From Halotia branconii CENA392 (lineage in GTDB: Bacteria > Cyanobacteriota > Cyanobacteriia > Cyanobacteriales > Nostocaceae), in the NCBI RefSeq assembly GCF_029953635.1, contig NZ_CP124543.1:4319455-4383454 (forward strand): a stretch of 64,000 bases of DNA, read 5' to 3'. Under the pieces are notes generated by a model. The model made no database searches and was not told where the DNA came from. It was given only the letters and a program-made list of their open reading frames with translations. Shown here piece after piece: positions 62,801 through 64,000 of this stretch. The translations under genes and the position numbers were made by a program. Position 1 is the first letter of the stretch. Each line of letters starts with the position of its first letter.

Positions 62801-63839
62801 GGCTTTGTTGGGTGTGCGCCCTGTTTGGGATGGTGCAGCACGACGGGTAGTAGATATTGAAATCTTGCCACTATCGATTTTGGCACGCCCCCGTGTCGAT
62901 GTCACCTTGCGAATTTCTGGGTTTTTTAGAGATGCTTTTCCTAACTTAATTGATTTATTTGAGCAAGCAGTAACAGCGGTAGCAGCTTTAGATGAAGTTT
63001 TGGAGTATAATCCCCTCGCGGCACAAGTTCGTCAAGATACTGATTTTTGGATGCAACAAGGTTTAACTTCTCAAGCGGCTGAAGTGCGATCGCGTTATCG
63101 GGTTTTTGGTTCTCAACCGGGTGCTTACGGTGCGGGACTTCAAGGCTTAATTGAATCACAAAATTGGACAGATGACGAGGATTTAGCTCGTGCCTACATC
63201 AACTGGAGTTGTTACGCTTACACAAGTGCTGATGCTAATCAAGGTGTTGGAGGTTTAGTGGGAAATGCTGCACCAGAAGCATTTGAGCAACGCTTGGCAC
63301 AGATGCAAGTTATTTTACACAATCAAGATAACCGCGAACACGACTTGCTCGACTCTGACGATTATTACCAATTTCAAGGAGGTTTAACCGCAGCGGTACG
63401 TTCTGTGCAAGGTAAAAATCCTCAAACCTATTTTGGTGATCATTCTCTTCCTGCTCAACCACGCATTCGCAAACTCAAAGAAGAAATCGCACGGGTGTAT
63501 CGTTCTCGCGTAGTTAATCCCAAATGGATTGCGGGTATGATGCGTCATGGCTACAAGGGTGCATTTGAAATGTCCGCAACTGTAGATTATTTATTTGCCT
63601 ACGATGCGACAGCCAAATGTGTGGAAGACTACATGTACCAAGGCATAGCACAGGCTTATCTGCTTGATCCAATAGTCTCGGAATTTATTCATCAAAAGAA
63701 TCCCTATGCTTTGCGTGACATTGCCGAAAGATTATTAGAAGCATCTCAGCGCGGTTTATGGGAGAATGTAAATATACTGATGTTGGAAACTTTGCGGAAC
63801 TTAGTACATCAAGCTGAAGCAACGATCGAAGAAACATAA
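59847..63839 (+). CDS. cobN: Cobaltochelatase subunit CobN
   Basis: 1330 aa. Large subunit of aerobic cobalt insertion into hydrogenobyrinate diamide in cobalamin synthesis, homologous to ChlH/BchH. Family stretches: VFITAADTDIQTLAA, VHVGKHGNLEWLPGKS, LYPFIVNDPGEGSQAKRRA, GRNFYSVDIRAIPTETAWDV, and WGTATMRTGGDDIAEALALLG. Three low-complexity stretches (about 185-228, 523-543, 843-872) are encoded by repeat DNA and lengthen the protein; flanks match the family and the frame is kept. Their likely place is surface loops. Divergent from the GAF kinase gene. Confidence 0.95.
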   Translation: MHRISATSIGLNQSEDLVFLSQTPAPVVFITAADTDIQTLAAAFPKLPATFPALRVANLLQLQQQIIIDTYAEQVLEFAQVIILRLLGGRSYWAYGLEVVQEIVQRNGTTLIVMPGDDGLDPELISQSTVPLGVVNQVWQYFSEGGVENIVNSLKLIADTCLKTSFHPSLPRSVPRVGLYEWQGKAEEQESRGAGSREQGGREQGAGGQGAGSREQGAGGQGAGSRGASSSCSKVGILFYRAHYLGGNIKVIDALCAALTQRNLQPVPVFVSSLRDPVVQEELSELLQPKDSKQIAVLLNTTSFSLARLETETPQTDLWEKLNVPVLQVILSGGSIEQWEVQSQGLSPRDIAMNVALPEVDGRIISRAVSFKAVQTRNPDLETDVVVYEPVSDRIDFVAQLAANWAHLRSKLPQERRIALILANYPNRNGRLANGVGLDTPASCVEIIQALQAAGYLVENPPIQGDELIQRLTAGVTNDPEGRELRPVQQSLSGEDYQKYFASLPKVVQQEISERWGDFSKSFSPAPWPLSEVEVLPLCPPASIPISGIQLGNVFVGIQPARGYDLDPSLNYHAPDLVPTHDYLAFYYWVRECFNADAVVHVGKHGNLEWLPGKSLALSSHCYPEVAFGALPHLYPFIVNDPGEGSQAKRRAQAVIIDHLTPPMTRAELYGSLQQLENLIDEYYEAESLDPSRLPAIRDRIRELIIQENLHLDLGIENENDILKFESLILNFIGGYLCELKEAQIRDGLHIFGQCPQGKQLRDLIVAIARIPNRYSIGITRALAQDWGLDFDPLTTDFSTELSADNLKILSAKTQHPCRTVGDAVEILEEHAALLVEQLISQPSPCPLPPVTERLVLSEAEVSRSAAPLPLALDWIKSKLLPALQQTHQEITNLLRGLDGKYIKSAPSGAPTRGRPEVIPTGRNFYSVDIRAIPTETAWDVARKAAENLIECYTQEHGEYPKTLALSLWGTATMRTGGDDIAEALALLGVRPVWDGAARRVVDIEILPLSILARPRVDVTLRISGFFRDAFPNLIDLFEQAVTAVAALDEVLEYNPLAAQVRQDTDFWMQQGLTSQAAEVRSRYRVFGSQPGAYGAGLQGLIESQNWTDDEDLARAYINWSCYAYTSADANQGVGGLVGNAAPEAFEQRLAQMQVILHNQDNREHDLLDSDDYYQFQGGLTAAVRSVQGKNPQTYFGDHSLPAQPRIRKLKEEIARVYRSRVVNPKWIAGMMRHGYKGAFEMSATVDYLFAYDATAKCVEDYMYQGIAQAYLLDPIVSEFIHQKNPYALRDIAERLLEASQRGLWENVNILMLETLRNLVHQAEATIEET
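60400..60530. repeat. GGGAGCA heptamer array in frame in cobN
   Basis: About 17 units of GGGAGCA or GGGGGCA. Three units (21 bp) encode seven codons, giving a GAGSREQ-type peptide repeat. All three forward frames are open across it. It is inserted between EWQGKAE and SCSKVGILFYRAHY. Confidence 0.9.
61415..61476. repeat. Second in-frame repeat insert in cobN
   Basis: CCCCTGCCCCTTGGCCACTG, then AGCGAAGTCGAAGTGCTGCC and a pyrimidine-rich tail. The middle part is a shortened relative of 62392-62446. Encodes PAPWPLSEVEVLPLCPPAS. Confidence 0.75.
62377..62462. repeat. Third in-frame repeat insert in cobN, inverted copy of the ldpA insert
   Basis: 62392-62446 is the reverse complement of 5022-5076 (54 of 55 bases). 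Flanked by CCCCCTGCC tracts. Encodes PVTERLVLSEAEVSRSAAPL here, and a different peptide in ldpA because the strand is opposite. Confidence 0.85.
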
Positions 63840-63865
63840 TAAAACAAGTGATTTAGGAAACAAGC

Positions 63866-64000
63866 ATGGATAGTATTGCGTATTTGCACTTAGCTTTCGC
63901 CCATGAAAATAGCGAATCCAATGAACTCGTCTCTTTAAGATCTTTGTTAAATCAAGGAGATGCACCAGACTGGAAACGGCTTTCTAGTAAGGCTTGGAGT
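63866..64000 (+). CDS. N-terminal part of a hypothetical protein, cut by window edge
   Basis: 45 codons from ATG 63866 (MDSIAYLHLAFAHENSESNE), AGGA upstream. The start DSxAYLHLAxA resembles, from memory, the N-terminus of cyanobacterial peptidoglycan-binding-domain proteins, but the diagnostic domain would lie outside the window. It follows cobN by 26 bp and may be co-transcribed. Confidence 0.6.
   Translation, partial: MDSIAYLHLAFAHENSESNELVSLRSLLNQGDAPDWKRLSSKAWS

Noticed and set aside
1..64000. Prophage, integrative element or tRNA genes
   Set aside because: No integrase, phage structural genes, att-like duplications or tRNA T-loop motifs were recognised.

Overview
The window comes from a filamentous, heterocyst-forming cyanobacterium (Nostocales, Nostoc/Anabaena/Calothrix-like). 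The evidence is dense HIP1 octamers (GCGATCGC), heptanucleotide tandem repeats of the kind known from heterocystous genomes, and gene families typical of the group: LdpA, CnfR/PatB, nif-type FdxB, A2-type cytochrome oxidase, CobN and multi-receiver hybrid kinases. I see no rRNA, tRNA, CRISPR array or prophage.

Layout. 1-168 is the 5' end of an IS701-type transposase cut by the window edge. 671-3900 holds two receiver-headed signalling proteins (REC-GGDEF-EAL and REC-histidine kinase). 4122-8304 holds the circadian Fe-S protein LdpA, a Ycf45/SpoIIIAA-like AAA-R3H ATPase and a PNPOx-GNAT fusion. 8569-10001 carries an RHH-Mop protein that may be a molybdate-responsive repressor, and a small membrane protein. 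10699-16838 (all minus) has a possible 33-aa membrane peptide, a histidine kinase/OmpR regulator pair behind a LabA-like NYN protein, phosphofructokinase, a possible 56-aa membrane protein and a DppC/OppC permease. 17133-31743 has a CHASE3-GAF hybrid kinase with three receivers, infC, an NTT-HEAT fusion, a TrkA-type protein, a DUF3124 lipoprotein, two CPA1 antiporters and an HNH gene pair. 32116-33915 is an RTX-type calcium-binding repeat protein.

The functional core is 34143-43653. cnfR (patB, activator of nitrogenase genes) lies divergent from nif-type ferredoxin fdxB, followed by coxB-coxA-coxC and four small genes ending in a nitrogenase-associated ArsC-like protein. CnfR would sense low oxygen, the oxidase would consume residual O2 and FdxB would supply electrons, which fits heterocyst nitrogen fixation. 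Two NtcA-like GTAN8TAC palindromes lie in the cnfR-fdxB divergent region. A block of unknown small genes plus an LLM flavin oxidoreductase follows cysK (51392-54457).

43766-45403 is a toxin-antitoxin-like island (DUF4258, YgiT-like, DUF433, VapBC) with a decayed DUF433 copy in front. 45547-48280 pairs a caspase-FGE protein with a Pepco-like small protein. The last ~35 residues of the caspase protein look like the variable region of a diversity-generating retroelement, with no reverse transcriptase in the window. I rate this the most interesting locus.

54565-64000 holds a metallophosphoesterase, a Pro-rich membrane protein, a Uma2 nuclease, a LapA-type protein, a GAF histidine kinase, cobN and the start of one more gene.

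A second theme is repeats. A 126-bp MITE-like element occurs twice, identical. Two 21-bp minisatellites occur, one inside perfect 20-bp inverted repeats. Repeat DNA has also entered coding sequence in frame: the same 55-bp element sits in ldpA and, inverted, in cobN. cobN carries two further inserts, and coxB has an internal insert and a repeat-encoded C-terminus.
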